From: Lytechinus pictus
Taxonomy: Eukaryota > Echinodermata > Echinoidea > Temnopleuroida > Toxopneustidae
Direction: 5' to 3'
NCBI RefSeq assembly: GCF_037042905.1
Contig: NC_087252.1
Span: 31,821,994 to 31,885,993 of the forward strand
Length of the DNA stretch: 64,000 nt
In this document: piece after piece, positions 12,201 to 21,949 of the stretch
How the letters are laid out: every line of letters starts with the position of its first letter
How positions within the stretch are numbered: the stretch's first letter is position 1
Translations under genes and position numbers: made by a program
Notes under the pieces: model-generated
Told to the model about the DNA's origin: nothing
Seen by the model: only the letters and a program-made list of their open reading frames with translations
The model's database searches: none

Positions 12201-15200
12201 AGTGGTTATGGCTCTCATCTCTCAATGTGAAGGACGTGGGTTCGATTCCCAGCCATGGCGTGTTTTCCTTCAGCAAGAAATTTACCCACAAACGGTGCTG
12301 CACTCAACCCAAGAGATGTGAATGGGTACCCGGTAAGAAGAAATTCCTTGAATGCTTAAAGGTCCTATGACACAAAAACCATCTTATTTTGGCTAAGTGT
12401 TCTGTTGGCCTTTGTCCCATCAACCTACTTCCCCCACCTAAGTCCTATCTCATCCCTATTCTGACTCCCATAAACACATTGCTGAGATCCACGTGATAAA
12501 ATATTAAAATGCTGCACTAAAGATTACAACTGACACTCACTCATGCATTAAATTTCAATTAAGTAATTCATGAAATTTGCTCTAACAATTTAAATTGATC
12601 ATTAATTTATCACAACACCCTCAACTTTGCAAGTTCCAAGGGACTTGCCTCTCAACAACTGAAAGAAATTGAAAGGCTAATTCCTGCCCACCCTAATTTT
12701 CATACCCTTTGTTTAAGTGGGCAGTGCTCACTCAAGCATGAATAGTTTTCCAACTTTTTGGTGTCATTTGAAAGTTGACTTTATTGGCTTTCCATATATA
12801 TAAGTATTTTTCCCCAAAGTGACATATTTTTTGTTTGGCAGCCATTTCAAAAGTGTATAGTTTTTTTTTAGACGCACTGTATATCTATTCTTGGGTAGTT
12901 TTACTTGAAAAATACGAATTTGCCATCGGTTTCTGTGTGCAAACCGGTGTTGAGTTATTCCATGGAAATGAACTTCAACGGGAACGCCCACTAAAATTTT
13001 CGAAAAAGTCGGCTGATCGACCCGTCAATCATTGTGACGTCATCGAAAGAAAGCTTTCTCAGCTGTGCAGCCGGACCCCTAGTTATTGCACATGTGAATC
13101 CACACGTGCAACCACAATAGGCACTTCACGCACCAAACGACAGCAACACTCAGCAGATTCTTCCCCTGACGTCATAATTGTCACATGATATGCGACACCA
13201 AATCAGGCTGAATTTTTTGTGGGCGTGGCGTATTTGGCTCAATTTTCAATATAAAACTGCCTTTGAACCTGATGTGGGATGTTTTTCAGGTAAAATTTTG
13301 ATGGAATCGTTATTGGTAACCACTAAGCTAACGAATAAATTAGCATCTTTGCTGTATTTCATAGGACCTTTAAGCGCCTATATGGGCAGCACAGCTAAAG
13401 CCGAGGTAATAATATCAGCGCTTTGTATACTCGAGCCAAAAGTGCCTTTTAAATCCTTTTATTATCATTATTATTACTTACTTCCCAGGATGATTCCTCA
13501 ACACATCCAGATGCTTCATCCACCAGAGCTCCAAGGAATACGCCAAACTCTGTTCCATTCTCAACCGTCTTCTCGGCCTTCACTCCTATCACCTTCTTCT
13601 TATCATTCTCAGAAAAACAGTACACAAGTCCTGGGGAGTGTTTCACAAAGGTTAAAGTATGATTTAGAGTCGGACTTGAATTCCCAGTTGCGTGGTCAAA
13701 TCATGCTATCAGGACACACACTACTGCATATTAATCAAAATAAGAGTGATAATAAAAACTATAGTATTAACAATGAGGTGAAGGAAAAGGACAAAAAGGA
13801 GGAGAAGGAATGTGGAGGATGAGAATAAGGAAATGATAAGAAATAGGAGAAGGAAAAGGAAAGGAAAACTGAAGAGAATGTTGAGGAAAGAAGAAGGAAA
13901 TAGTCTGAAGAAAAGGAGGAGAGAGAGGAGGAAAGGAGGAGAAGAAGGAAATGATTAGAGTGAAGGAAGAGGAAATTGAGGAGAGGAATGAGGACAAGGG
14001 GGAGAAGATTTGAAAGAGGAGAAAGAGAAAGAGGATGATGATGAGAATAATAGGATAAACTAATCATCAAAGTATGAAGTGTTCAACTCAAATTAGGTAT
14101 TGAAGTATAGAAGGATAACCAAATTTTAAAATGCTGTAAATATCTAAATTCGGTTATTTATTTACTGCAATAAAATTATGTTACTACAATCAGATTACCT
14201 TGAGGTAGTTTAGGTGGTGATGAAGCCGGCGGTAGCGGCCCCGGGTGTTGCTTCTCTCTCAGAATGCTAGGCGGTTCAAGATCGCTATCGTTGTTATTCT
14301 CCTGAGATTCTTGGTTCCTCTGTTGAGGTCGGTCGGAGAGATCGACCAGACCGGAGTCCTGGCGCGAGTTGATGCCGGATGTCTGGGGGAGGTGTGATCC
14401 AAAGTCCCTCTGGTAGTCTTCTTGAGGCTGCTGGTGTTGCTGGAGGGACGGCGGAACGTTGCTGTAGTCTCTCGGGAGTTGTCCCCCATCAGAGAGGAGT
14501 TGCATAGGTCTGGTGTCCGACGGCTGACGTTGCTGGTCGGTCTGGTGCGGATGCTGGGGGTGGTGGGAAGGCGGACGTACCGGCACAAGACCAGCCACTA
14601 CAAAAGGTATATCATACAGGAATATAATTAGAAATGAGCACATAAGAATGGAGGTACATAGGTACAGGATCCAATTCCCTCAAACTCTGTAGTGGAGCGT
14701 TGTGGCCCAGTGGATTAGTCTCCGGACTTTGAAACAGAGGGTCGTGGGTTCGTATCCCAGCCATGGCGTAATTTCCTTCAGCAAGAAACTGATCCACAAT
14801 GTGCTGCACTCAACCCAGGTGAGGTAAATGGGTACCGGTAGGAAGTTATTCATCAAGAAGCTGTGTGCGCTATGAACGCCTAGCTTAGCCGGGTAATATA
14901 GGAGCGCCTTGAGCACCTAACAAGGTGGATATGTGCGCAATATAAATACCCTATATTATTAATATTAACTGTACATCTTCTGAGACTGGAGAGTCCTAAA
15001 TCTCCACTATTCCCTCACTATTCCATCCTTCTGTTTTCACCCATCTCACCTTCTAAAATAGATTGTAAAACTTCTCTCCTATAATTTGGTATAAAGCATC
15101 TCAAACAACAGTCTTAAATCTACCTCTTTCTTTCTTTCAATATCCCTGTCTTTTTAACCATCTCACATTCTATAAAATAGATCGTAAAACTTTTTTAAAT

Positions 15201-15801
15201 GTTGTTAATGGTCCTCTTGTGTATATTACCTTACAAATCCAGGTCATGAGAAAAGCCTGCTGGCTATAGTAATTTATTTTACTTTTTCCTTTCCCACGCA
15301 AGCTGGACTTTAAAAGTACACATCCATGTTACATCTGGCTCTGTACTATATTGATTTTTGTTGAAATACTGGATAAAATAACAATAAAATAACAAACTCA
15401 ACTCTAATATTCTAATTCTAATATAGATTGTAGATCTTGTCCACTCCATCTTGGACTATTATAAACTTTCCAACTACTACATTGTAGCTACCCTTTCCCA
15501 AAATATCTTCACCTCAAGTACCGATATCCACTCTCAACTCACCTTCTAATATAGATTGCAGATCTTGTCCACTCTGTCTCCGACTGTTGTAAGCTTCCCT
15601 GCTACTATGCGGAGCAGCAGCAACAAACACAGGTTGTGATACATGGTGCATGTGTTGATGTGGCGGCGGTTGCAGGGAGTGCTGGTGACTGAAATGTGGC
15701 AGATGTTGTAAATGTTGCTGATGATGCGGCAAACCGCTCTGCTGGTCTTCGTGGGAGGCAGTTCGTTGTGACCCCTGTTGGTCCACGTACCGATAGTCCA
15801 T
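7930..15801 (-). CDS. PRDM-family PR/SET domain zinc-finger protein, five coding exons
   Basis: A complete minus-strand gene: exons 15801-15543, 14597-14199, 13630-13482, 10061-9809 and 9242-7930, encoding 790 residues. Every junction has GT/AG and matching phase (1, 1, 0, 1). Residues 1-219 are His/Gln/Pro-rich and disordered-looking. Residues 227-340 form a PR/SET domain split over exons 3 and 4, with VDGK, an NW pair (289-290), EQN (302-304) and the Y-Y-S-D-D-Y segment near 331-336. Residues 354-790 hold twelve finger units. PRDM proteins combine a PR/SET domain, a histone methyltransferase in some members, with DNA-binding fingers in the nucleus. By eye the PR domain (NWM...CAR...EQN) is closest to the PRDM7/9/11 type, but no KRAB domain precedes it, so orthology is left open. 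The start codon at 15801 sits in a good context (AAGATGG). Confidence 0.88.
9290..9520. repeat. Low-complexity (ATTATC/TCATTATC)n
   Basis: Interrupted ATT/ATC-rich microsatellite in the last intron of the PRDM-like gene, beginning about 50 bp from the acceptor of exon 5. The translated Ile-rich frame on the plus strand is an artefact. Confidence 0.8.
9809..10061 (-). CDS. PRDM-like gene, coding exon 4 (C-terminal half of PR/SET)
   Basis: Encodes residues 270-353: YYVDGK, then ENWMLHVQCARNAKEQNI, then IEPGSELRVYYSDDYAKH. These are the substrate- and cofactor-binding segments of the PR/SET domain. The acceptor is TTTTTCAG|TTATG (phase 0) and the donor GGAAG|GTAAGT (phase 1). Confidence 0.88.
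10202..10664. mobile_element. hAT-like MITE with CAGAGATGCCAAC ends
   Basis: The left end is CAGAGATGCCAAC and the right end is GTTGGCATCTCTG, an exact 13-bp inverted pair. TCAATG flanks both sides (10196-10201, 10665-10670). The interior has a CACATGTATACACA-type microsatellite and no transposase. It lies in intron 4 of the PRDM-like gene, between exons 4 and 3. Confidence 0.8.
10678..10957. mobile_element. G/C-tract-rich hAT-like insertion
   Basis: TGTTTCATC occurs directly before (10669-10677) and after (10958-10966) this block, consistent with a target duplication. The right end is TACGCCACTG; the left end, TAGTGCACGCAGG, is a decayed inverse of it. The interior consists of long G and C runs. 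It landed in the right flank of the preceding element, so it is the younger of the two. Confidence 0.6.
11181..12197. mobile_element. TIR element with CAGTCAGTCGGCAAGCCC ends
   Basis: An 18-bp end (CAGTCAGTCGGCAAGCCC at 11181) recurs inverted as GGGCTTGCCGACTGACTG ending at 12197. The next bases of the arms also pair loosely (TTATCCAAGTGATATTCATG versus CATGAATTCAGCCACGAG). There is no coding capacity and no clear target duplication. It abuts a SINE head on its right. Confidence 0.65.
11574..11798. mobile_element. Small TA-flanked MITE nested in the previous element
   Basis: GATGGGTCAGCAGCCAGCT at the left is exactly inverted at the right (AGCTGGCTGCTGACCCATC). TA dinucleotides lie outside both ends, as for Tc1/mariner-type insertions. 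Confidence 0.75.
12206..13475 (+). mobile_element. SINE copy interrupted by a TTAA element
   Basis: The head (GGGTTCGATTCCCAGCCATG, then CTTCAGCAAGAAATTTACCC) runs to 12359. The tail resumes at 13370 with TTAAGCGCCTATATGGGCAG and ends in AT-rich ATTATT repeats near 13475. The two halves join into one SINE when 12360-13369 is removed. Confidence 0.75.
12360..13369. mobile_element. 1.01-kb TTAA-flanked inverted-repeat element inside a SINE
   Basis: TTAA at 12356-12359 is followed by AGGTCCTATGA. The right end is TCATAGGACCT followed by TTAA at 13370-13373. The ends are exact inverted repeats and the SINE is cleanly split. An open frame of 117 codons on the plus strand (12835-13188) has no recognisable domain and is probably fortuitous. 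It lies in the intron between PRDM exons 3 and 4, ending only about 110 bp from exon 3. Confidence 0.8.
13482..13630 (-). CDS. PRDM-like gene, coding exon 3 (N-terminal half of PR/SET)
   Basis: Encodes residues 220-269. The core VIGVKAEKTVENGTEFGVF is the first strand-rich part of a PR/SET fold (G-x-F-G-x-F-type segment). The acceptor is CTCCCCAG|GACTT and the donor TGGGAA|GTAAGT (phase 0). Confidence 0.82.
13745..14055 (+). repeat. Purine-rich tract (GGA/GAA)n
   Basis: About 300 bp almost entirely of A and G on the plus strand, imperfect GGAGAA/GAAGGA motifs. It lies in the intron between PRDM exons 2 and 3. Long mirror-like purine tracts can form triplex DNA; that is inference only. Confidence 0.8.
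14199..14597 (-). CDS. PRDM-like gene, coding exon 2
   Basis: Encodes residues 87-219, a Pro/Gln/Ser-rich linker (PPSHHPQHPHQTDQQRQPS) with no recognised domain. The acceptor is TTTTGTAG|TGGCT and the donor CTCAAG|GTAATC; both are phase 1 and join exons 1 and 3 in frame. The exon ends in a proline-rich stretch just before the PR domain. Confidence 0.8.
14696..14965 (+). mobile_element. tRNA-derived SINE
   Basis: The head GTTGTGGCCCAGTGGATTAG and B box GGGTTCGTATCCCAGCC are followed by the same body as the copy at 2249 (CTTCAGCAAGAAACTGAT, then GTGCTGCACTCAACCCAGG) and a tail ending CCTATATTATTAATATT. It lies in the intron between PRDM exons 1 and 2, opposite in strand to the gene. Confidence 0.8.
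15543..15801 (-). CDS. PRDM-like gene, coding exon 1
   Basis: Encodes residues 1-86 plus the first base of codon 87. The product is rich in His, Gln and Pro (HHQQHLQHLPHFSHQHSLQ). The donor is GAAG|GTGAGT. Immediately upstream of the ATG, TTGCAG|ACGTC could be the acceptor of a 5' UTR intron. Confidence 0.82.
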
Positions 15802-15899
15802 CTTGCTTACGACGTCTGCAATTTCTTACAGGTCTGTGTTTGGTGACAAAATGTTAAAATCGTTTAATAGCTGGACTACGCCTCAGGTTTTTCTTTTAA

Positions 15900-16481
15900 A
15901 GGGATGGTCCAGGCTGAAAATATTTATATCTAAATAAATAGAGCAAAATTCACAGAGCAAAATGCTGAAAATTTCATCAAAATCAGATAACAAAGTTATT
16001 GAATTTAAAGTTTATCAATATTTTATGAAAAGTTATATGCACAGCATCATGAATATTCATTAGGTGGGCTGATGTCACATCCCCACTTTCCTTTTTCTTA
16101 TGTTATTACATGAAATCATAAATGTTTAATTTTTTCATAAATGTGTAAATGTCTCCATTATGATGAAATAAGTAGCGGCAATAAATAACTAATGCACTTT
16201 ATCAGTTGTCAATCCAATTGTTTATCTTCTTGGTAAATTTTGTTTGAATAAACCTAATTTCATACAATAAAATACAAAAGAACAAGTGGGAATATGACAT
16301 CATCAGCCTACCTAATAAATATTCATGAAGACATGCCTAGAACTGTTTCACCGGAATAATGCAAATCCTTAAAATTCAATAACTTTGTTATCTGACTTTG
16401 ATCAAATTTTCAAAATTTTTCTCTGTGAATTTTACTATATTTATTGAGAATATATAAATATCTCCAGCCTGAACCATCCTT
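15900..16481. mobile_element. TTAA-flanked MITE directly upstream of the PRDM-like start codon
   Basis: TTAA then AGGGATGGTCCAGGCTG at the left; CAGCCTGAACCATCCTT then TTAA (16482-16485) at the right. Inner arms also pair (AACAAAGTTATTGAATTT versus AAATTCAATAACTTTGTT). The centre carries CATGAATATTCATTAGGTGG and ACATCCCCACTTTCC, shared with decayed copies at 20608-21390, 35070-35503 and inside 59624-60388. Its edge is 99 bp from the ATG, so it must overlap the gene's 5' UTR or promoter. Confidence 0.85.
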
Positions 16482-16485
16482 TTAA

Positions 16486-17124
16486 ATCAAACATTGCCAG
16501 CATCCTATACGTATGTGATTTTATCACCCAAAAGAAACAGGTATGAGTCCCCCCCCCCCCTTCACAATTGCGATTGGTGTTCGTTTTCAATAAAAATGCC
16601 TTGAGCAAAATTTCTTTACTCTTTTAGAGCACACATATTGACCATCTTCTGGATACAATATAAAATTAACCAATTGATTGAGTCATGAGGGGTATGAGTG
16701 AGTCTCTGTTTGTCAGGGATTCACTGCTGGACTAATTCTTGGAGTAGAAATTAAAAGTTTAAAAAAATGTTTAAAAATCCTCCAAACAGAAGGATTTCAG
16801 CTGTCTTAAGTGAGGATAAAGCAAAGGTAACATTGTCCGCTTGTTGAACACTTAACTATAAAGCTCAAATTTGCACCAATATTCTCAAATAATTTTGATA
16901 TATACCTTGTTTATTTTTAGTCATTGCTTTCATGTATTTTAAAAATGTTTCAATTTATAGTTTATACTTTATAGTACCATTAATTTTACTTGATTGAGTA
17001 TATTCACATTTGATTTCTTGTGATTCATTTTCTTAAGTCATGTAAGTTGCTCTCAAACTAGCCAGTTAACTGATGTTACCTTTTCAAAGTTTTACAACAC
17101 CACTCAATTTTCTAACAGACAGGT
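16486..17124. other. No gene seen
   Basis: AT-rich DNA upstream of the PRDM-like gene. No first non-coding exon could be recognised, although one may exist here. Confidence 0.4.
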
Positions 17125-17128
17125 TTAA

Positions 17129-17731
17129 AGGTCAAGTCCACCCCAGAAAATTGATGATTTGAATCGATAGAGAAAAATCAAACAAACATAACGCTGCAAA
17201 TTTCATTGAAATCGGATGTAAAATAAGAAAGTTATGACATTTTTAAGTTTCGCTTTATTTTTCACAAAACAGTTCAATGCGCAACTCAGCGATATGCAAA
17301 TGAGAGTCGATGATGTCCATCACTCACTATTTCTTTTGTTTTTTATTGTTTGAATAATACAATATCTCAAATTTACAGATTTGACAATAAGGACCAACTT
17401 AACTTAACCATAAACTGTTAAAATAATGGTAATTGCACATGTTCAGTGAGAAAATAAACTTTGTTTCACTTGACAAGGAGGAGAAAATGAGAATATTTCA
17501 TATTTCATATAATAAAATACAAAAGAAATAGTGAGTGGGTGACGTCATCAGTCTGCCAATTTGCACACCGTCCAGGATGTGCATATAACACTGTTTTGTG
17601 AAATTAAGCGAAACTTTAAAATGTCATAACTTTCTTATTTTACACCCGATTTTGATGAAATTTTCAGCGTTTTGCTTGTTGGATTTTTCTCCTTTTTTCA
17701 AATCAACTTTTTGTTGGGGTGGACTTGTCCT
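17129..17731. mobile_element. TTAA-flanked MITE with long inverted arms
   Basis: TTAA then AGGTCAAGTCCACCCCA at the left; GGGGTGGACTTGTCCT then TTAA at the right. Inner arms repeat in inverse orientation (GTAAAATAAGAAAGTTATGA versus TCATAACTTTCTTATTTTAC). A truncated relative occurs at 63108-63215. Confidence 0.85.
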
Positions 17732-17735
17732 TTAA

Positions 17736-18190
17736 ACAATATTTTTTATTAATTGATTTTTGAAATACATATATGGCATCATTATAAGTTCTTATTGAAA
17801 TTCTGCTCAACCTTCTCAGATGGTCTTTCAAATATTTAGTAAAATGCATCTCCTCATTAACTTTCAAGTAGAATCTATTATCTTACCTTACCACTATTAC
17901 CTGAGAATACCCTAATATTTTGAATTTATATTGTAATTTCTGTATATTTGATTCTTTTGTTATATTGACAATATTGATTAATTTCAATCATAGTTTAATT
18001 GTAACACATCTGTCAATTCAGCTTTTAAGCTGCAATCACATTAAATCTTGAATCTGAATCTTGGTATCTTAAAAACTTTGAAGACAGATCAGCCACAGAT
18101 CATGAGAAGACTGAAGTCAAGAGTGTGAGTAAAAGTAAACTCAAGTGGACTGAACAAAGACAAAGTAAAAATAAAAATAGCACATTGTTT
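17736..18190. other. No gene seen
   Basis: AT-rich filler between two inverted-repeat elements. Confidence 0.4.
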
Positions 18191-18325
18191 AAGCCTGTCA
18201 CGTCACTCTAACTACAAGTTGTTTACAACTTTTTTGTAATTGTTTAAACTTTTTAAACAACTTATTTAAAAATTACAAACAGTTGTTAAAAAGTTTTAAC
18301 AATAGTTGTTGGAGTGACAGGCTAG
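18191..18325. mobile_element. 135-bp palindromic MITE
   Basis: AAGCCTGTCAC at the left and GTGACAGGCT at the right are inverted. The interior pairs through ACAAGTTGTTTACAAC, TTTAAACTTTTTAAAC and AACAGTTGTTAAAAAG. No coding capacity. Confidence 0.65.
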
Positions 18326-18870
18326 TTAAACAACAAGCTAAAAATTTTAAACAGCGTTTTTACATAGTGAAGTCTGAAGAGTCATTTTCAAATTTTCTGC
18401 GTTATTTGTAATGTTTGTCCAATTAAACATGATGGGATTGATGATCTATCCTGACCTCTGCCTGACATCGAAGTTTTGAATAGGTCAATGAAAACATTTC
18501 AGGGGTTAGATCTAGAACGAAATTGAAACTAGCACAATAGAGACAGAAAATGGAGTAGAGTGAGTGATTGTATTACCGACCGGCCTTGTATTACCGAATA
18601 CGCGCATCATACACGTCAGAAAATAATGTCATACGCTCAAAAATTTGCAACATTCTTCCAAAGAGAAACTGAATAGAAAGATGATGAAAAATGGTCAAAA
18701 ACACATTTTCAAAGTCTTAATATTATAAAAATAATAAGATATGGTAAAAAAACCTCATCGGTGATTTTGTTGTTGTCTCAATTTTTCCCATAGAAAACAC
18801 ACGTTCGGTGATACGATACCTTTTTCATTTTCAAGTGACCAAAATATTTCACATGCGAAGTCGAAGAGGG
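18326..18870. other. No gene seen
   Basis: AT-rich sequence with several isolated GTATTACCGA-type words (18574, 18592) that also occur inverted near 29170. This hints that the inverted structure starting at 18875 may have older, more diverged outer flanks. Confidence 0.35.
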
Positions 18871-18929
18871 GTTTCTACGAAGCCCCAAACCGGACATTTT
18901 TGACATCCAAAAAAAAAAAAAATTATCAC

Positions 18930-19325
18930 GTACGTACGCAGTATTATTACGTACGTACGTAATATTATTACGTACGTACGCAGTATTATTACGTACGTAC
19001 GTGATAATTATTACGTACGTACGTGATAATTATTACGTACGTACGCAGTATTATTACGTACGTACGCAGTATTATTACGTACGTACGCAGTATTATTACG
19101 TACGTACGTGATAATTATTACGTACGTACGCAGTATTATCACGTACGTACGCAGTATTATTACGTACGTACGTGATAATTATTACGTACGTACGCAGTAT
19201 TATTACGTACGTACGTGATAATTATTACGTACGTACGCAGTATTATCACGTACGTACGCAGTATTATTACGTACGTACGCAGTATTATCACGTACGTACG
19301 CAGTATTTATTACGTACGTACGTAA
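18930..19325 (+). repeat. Left ACGTACGTACG array
   Basis: Roughly 18 units of about 21-22 bp alternate between TATTATTACGTACGTACGCAG and a variant with GTACGTGATAATTATT. The core ACGTACGTACGT is self-complementary, so each unit is a small palindrome. The translated Tyr-Val-Arg repeats are an artefact. Confidence 0.95.
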
Positions 19326-19756
19326 TGTTATCTCCCAAAAGGTCATACATGAATTCAAATACCGGTAGTTACTGAAATCTGATCACGCTAGCGCGAAACC
19401 CGCAGGCTTTAAATTTTTTTAAATACCAGCCTCTTCAAATAGTTTTTCTTTTTTTAAACACCTATACATCTTCACTTAATTTACATCAATTAATACCATA
19501 TCATATTCAAATTTAAGCAGAGAACGAACCCGAGAACGAAGCAATTTCAAAAGGGTGGTAAAATAATAGAGGCTCATCCCAGTGTCGCGTGTGGGTACAT
19601 TTTTGAAAAAAACTGTCTCGCCAAAACACTAACATAATAGGCCTTTAATTGTCCTTTCCCCAATGTGTTTCTAGCAGTTTCTGAAAGGAATGGTTTAATT
19701 GAAAACACAGCCTGATGACGAGAACAAATGAAATGGTTATCATATGAATATTGTGG

Positions 19757-20340
19757 GTTATATATAGCAGGGACCTGGGAACTCGCGGGGGTGCTGGGGG
19801 TGCTGAAGCACCCCCAAAATTTTTCCTGGGGGTGCTGCGTGTCACTTTGTTATTTTCCATAGGCAGCACCCCCACGAAATCAGGTTCCCTTTGTATTTTT
19901 TATATATGTTATAATGTACATAATTATCACATCCGACAATCGCAAATCATACAACGTCTTTCACATATTCCAATAACATCCCTCCTATAACATGTAACGC
20001 GACTCAATCAAGCTCCGGCACGCCGATACAGACGTAGTCGCGCGCGATACGTGATAACCATTATAGTTTACACACTACCATGACTACTCGATAGCAGGGA
20101 GGGACAAGGGTGTGGTTGGACTTGAAACTTAGACGGTTTTATGTCGAATCAAGTGTGGGCGAGCCCGACCGCCCGTGTTTTGTATAAAGAATTACAATTC
20201 AGACAATAAAAATCAAATTTCAGTCTTTTTCGCCCTGCCCCATATGGCCCTGGGAAGCGGGGGTGCTGGGGGTGAAGCACCCCAAAATGTGGGGGTGCTG
20301 CATGTGTTATTTTCCATAGGCAACACCTCCTGGAAATCTA
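19757..20340. repeat. Pair of GGGGGTGCTG-rich segments
   Basis: 19757-19895 and 20245-20340 share GGGGGTGCTGGGGGT, AAGCACCCCAAAAT, and TTATTTTCCATAGGCA-ACACC. A matching inverted piece (CAGCACCCCCACT, then CCCAGGTCCCTGTTATATAG) lies at about 28428-28475. These look like ends of a small transposon family duplicated on both sides of the composite. Confidence 0.55.
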
Positions 20341-20607
20341 GTGGTAAGTTGATGAATGACAGAAATGTAATGAAAATGAACGATGTTTTGTAGACCCCCA
20401 CCCCCTTAAGAATTTTCCGACACAGTACTTAAAATAGTGTTTAAATTCACCCTTTTTCAAATCGGAATATCAAATATTTTCTGCTCGTGCTTCGCGCTCG
20501 CATTATTGATTTTTATAATAAAAACAAAGTATTTACAACGCCCAGATACTAAAGGGCTAACTCTAAACACGCGCACGCATGTTTATTCAGATACGCAGCT
20601 TGTTTTG

Positions 20608-21390
20608 GGGCTACTCCGGGCTGAAAATATTTATATCAAATACAATTTTATGAAAATCTGATAACAAATAGTTAAGTTATTTAATTCTAAAGTTTAGCAA
20701 TAGTTTATGAAAATGGTGATATGCATGTCGTCATGAATATTAAATAGGTGGGTTGACATGTGCGGAAATCTCTTCCCAAAGGTAGAGGGACCAGGGCCTG
20801 CATGGAAAATTTGACAAGCATAAAAAAAAGAAAAAAAAGTTTTTCACCCAAAATGTAAGGTCATTTAGTCCAAAAGCTATTATTTCGATTGTGAAGTGAT
20901 GTATTTTTCTCCATGAAAGACCAAAAATAGTAGGGGGCATTTGATATTGTGTCCCCCTACTATTTTTGGTAGGGGGGACACGTCCCCCTGTCCCCTCTGG
21001 GATTTCCGCCCTTGCGGGTTGAAGATATCACATCCCCACTATCCTGTTTCTTGTGTTATTACATGGAATCAAAATTGTTTAATTTTTTCATACCAGTGTG
21101 AATGATATGTCTCCCTTATAATGAAATAAGTTGCAGCAAAGAATATCTAATAGACTAAATCAGTTGTCAATTCAACTGTTTTTTGGTTCTTGAAGGGAAA
21201 ATATCAAATAAACCTAATTTTATATAATAAAATACAAAAGAACAATTGGGGATATGACATCATCAGTTTGCTCACTGAATATTAATGAAGACATGCTTAA
21301 AACTGTTTCACCGGAATAATGCTAATCTTTAAAATGCAATAACTTTGATATTCCTTGTCGGATTTTGATCAAATCTTTATTCTTATGTTC
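20608..21390. mobile_element. Decayed copy of the 15900-type MITE with a nested insertion
   Basis: GGGCTGAAAATATTTATATC, CATGAATATTAAATAGGTGG and ACATCCCCACTATCCTG follow the same order as at 15900-16481. The copy is broken at 20758-21014 by a block with GCGGAAATC at its left and GATTTCCGC at its right. GGGTTGA appears on both sides of that block (20750-20756 and 21016-21022), consistent with a target duplication. No intact TTAA ends were found for the outer copy. Confidence 0.6.
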
Positions 21391-21429
21391 GCCTGATTTC
21401 TCTTTATCTGTTCAAACCATATTGCACAC

Positions 21430-21930
21430 AGTGTGGAGTTTCAGATCAGAATATCAAACATTTTCTGCTCGCGCTTTGCGCTCACATTATTAATGTAAGA
21501 ATATATCCAATTACCCATCATTTTCTTGATTTTCAAAACATGAATAGAATGTCCCAATTATAGGTCTGAAATCTCAATTTTGTTTCCGCTCGCTCTTTGC
21601 GCTCGCATCAATTGTATAGTTATATACCTATCCTGTTCATGATTAGAAAAGTGCTTAAGATGTCCTGTTTTTAGGTCTGAAATCTCATTTTTAATTCCGC
21701 TCGCGCTTCGCGCTCGCATCAATTGTATATTTATATACCTATCCTGTTCTTGATTAGAAAAGTGCTTAGAATGTCTCGTTTTTTGGTCTGAAATCTCAAT
21801 TTTGTTTCCGCTCGCGCTTCGCGCTCGCATCTTATCCTGTTCATGATTGCAAAAAGTGCTTAGAATGTCCAGTATTTAGGTCGGAATGTCAATTTTTTCA
21901 GCTCGCGCTTCGCGCTCGCATTATTTGATT
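21430..21930. repeat. ~110-bp tandem array with GCTCGCGCTTCGCGCTCGC core
   Basis: Five cores occur near 21468, 21589, 21699, 21810 and 21900. They are joined by GGTCTGAAATCTCAATTTTG, ATATACCTATCCTGTTC and AAAAGTGCTTAGAATGTC. Further weak copies occur at about 20478, 28217 and 36030. The Gypsy element inserted at the right edge of this array. Confidence 0.85.
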
Positions 21931-21949
21931 GGTGATATATGAATCGTCT

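Noticed and set aside
12835-13188. 117-codon plus-strand frame inside the TTAA element
   Set aside because: No transposase-like or other motif, and it crosses non-conserved MITE sequence.
13759-14070. Ser/Leu/Phe-rich minus-strand frames
   Set aside because: Translation of the intronic purine tract between PRDM exons.
19172-19375. Open frame encoding repeated Tyr-Val-Arg peptides (also 28540-28788 on the minus strand)
   Set aside because: It is a translation of the ACGT array; no coding signal beyond the repeat.
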